This document shows positions 32,606 through 32,637 of a stretch of 32,637 bases of DNA, piece after piece; position 1 is the stretch's first letter, and every line of letters begins with the position of its first letter. The position numbers and the translations under genes are program-made. The DNA is taken from the NCBI RefSeq assembly GCF_023227765.1, contig NZ_JALKBZ010000032.1, positions 1 through 32,637 of the forward strand. The letters are read 5' to 3'. The notes beneath the pieces were generated by a model. That model had not been told where the DNA came from, made no database searches, and saw nothing but the letters and a program-made list of their open reading frames with translations. The DNA is from Fuchsiella alkaliacetigena (GTDB taxonomy: Bacteria; Bacillota; Halanaerobiia; Halobacteroidales; Acetohalobiaceae).

Positions 32606-32637
32606 GTTAACTGACGAGAAAACATTTAAGGAGGTAT

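Overview
The window looks like chromosome of a low-GC, anaerobic, spore-forming and probably diderm Firmicute, most likely of the Halanaerobiales (Halobacteroidaceae-like). The support is indirect. The base composition is AT-rich with strong AGGAGG-type ribosome sites. The pyr operon is PyrR-attenuated and Bacillus/Clostridium-like, with a type 1B (PyrD/PyrK) dihydroorotate dehydrogenase. CotF-like and YteA-like genes are sporulation-associated. An OmpH/Skp-like chaperone suggests an outer membrane. The genus is inference, not proof.

Layout. 1-3.6 kb (minus strand): bactofilin-like membrane protein, MreB-family protein, OmpH/Skp-like chaperone, CPBP protease. 3.6-6.3 kb (plus): YjbQ-family protein, then a DEAD-box RNA helicase behind a promoter and an intrinsic terminator that delimit a short leader RNA or sRNA. 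6.3-11.9 kb (minus): ferritin-like protein, DUF4349 lipoprotein, Hsp33, site-2 protease with CBS domains, two tiny genes (one only 48 codons), a TPR protein and a small lipoprotein. 11.9-16.4 kb is the most accessory-like part: an orphan CARF protein of the Csx1/TM1812 type whose HEPN catalytic motif looks broken, a CotF-like ferritin-fold coat protein, a decayed FMN-binding-domain gene, a HigBA-like toxin-antitoxin pair, and AT-rich DNA without convincing genes.

16.4-27.8 kb is a complete de novo UMP operon on the minus strand, pyrR-pyrB-pyrC-pyrF-carA-carB-pyrK-pyrD-pyrE. It has a consensus-like promoter, two PyrR-type attenuators (before pyrR and before pyrB) and a 38-base palindromic terminator. 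CarAB, PyrB and PyrC make dihydroorotate, PyrDK oxidises it, PyrE and PyrF make UMP, and PyrR senses the product. Two inverted-repeat islands lie inside the operon, between carA and pyrF and between pyrF and pyrC.

27.9-32.6 kb: a small ferredoxin (plus), then RluD-type pseudouridine synthase, LspA, a YteA/DksA-like zinc-finger protein and a DUF5665-like membrane protein (minus), a cysteine desulfurase-family enzyme (minus), and the promoter and ribosome site of a plus-strand gene that starts just past the window.

The strongest unexplained signal is at about 30771-31191. This 421-base non-coding element folds on paper into a closed three-way junction: a 12-bp outer stem and two long hairpin arms, each anchored by a perfect 15-16-bp helix. 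It could be a large structured RNA or a palindromic mobile element. Next come the orphan, probably nuclease-dead Csx1-like protein with two degenerate CRISPR-repeat-like sequences about 1.3 kb away, and the inverted-repeat islands within the pyr operon. All pairings and motif calls were made by eye, and no folding or database search was run.
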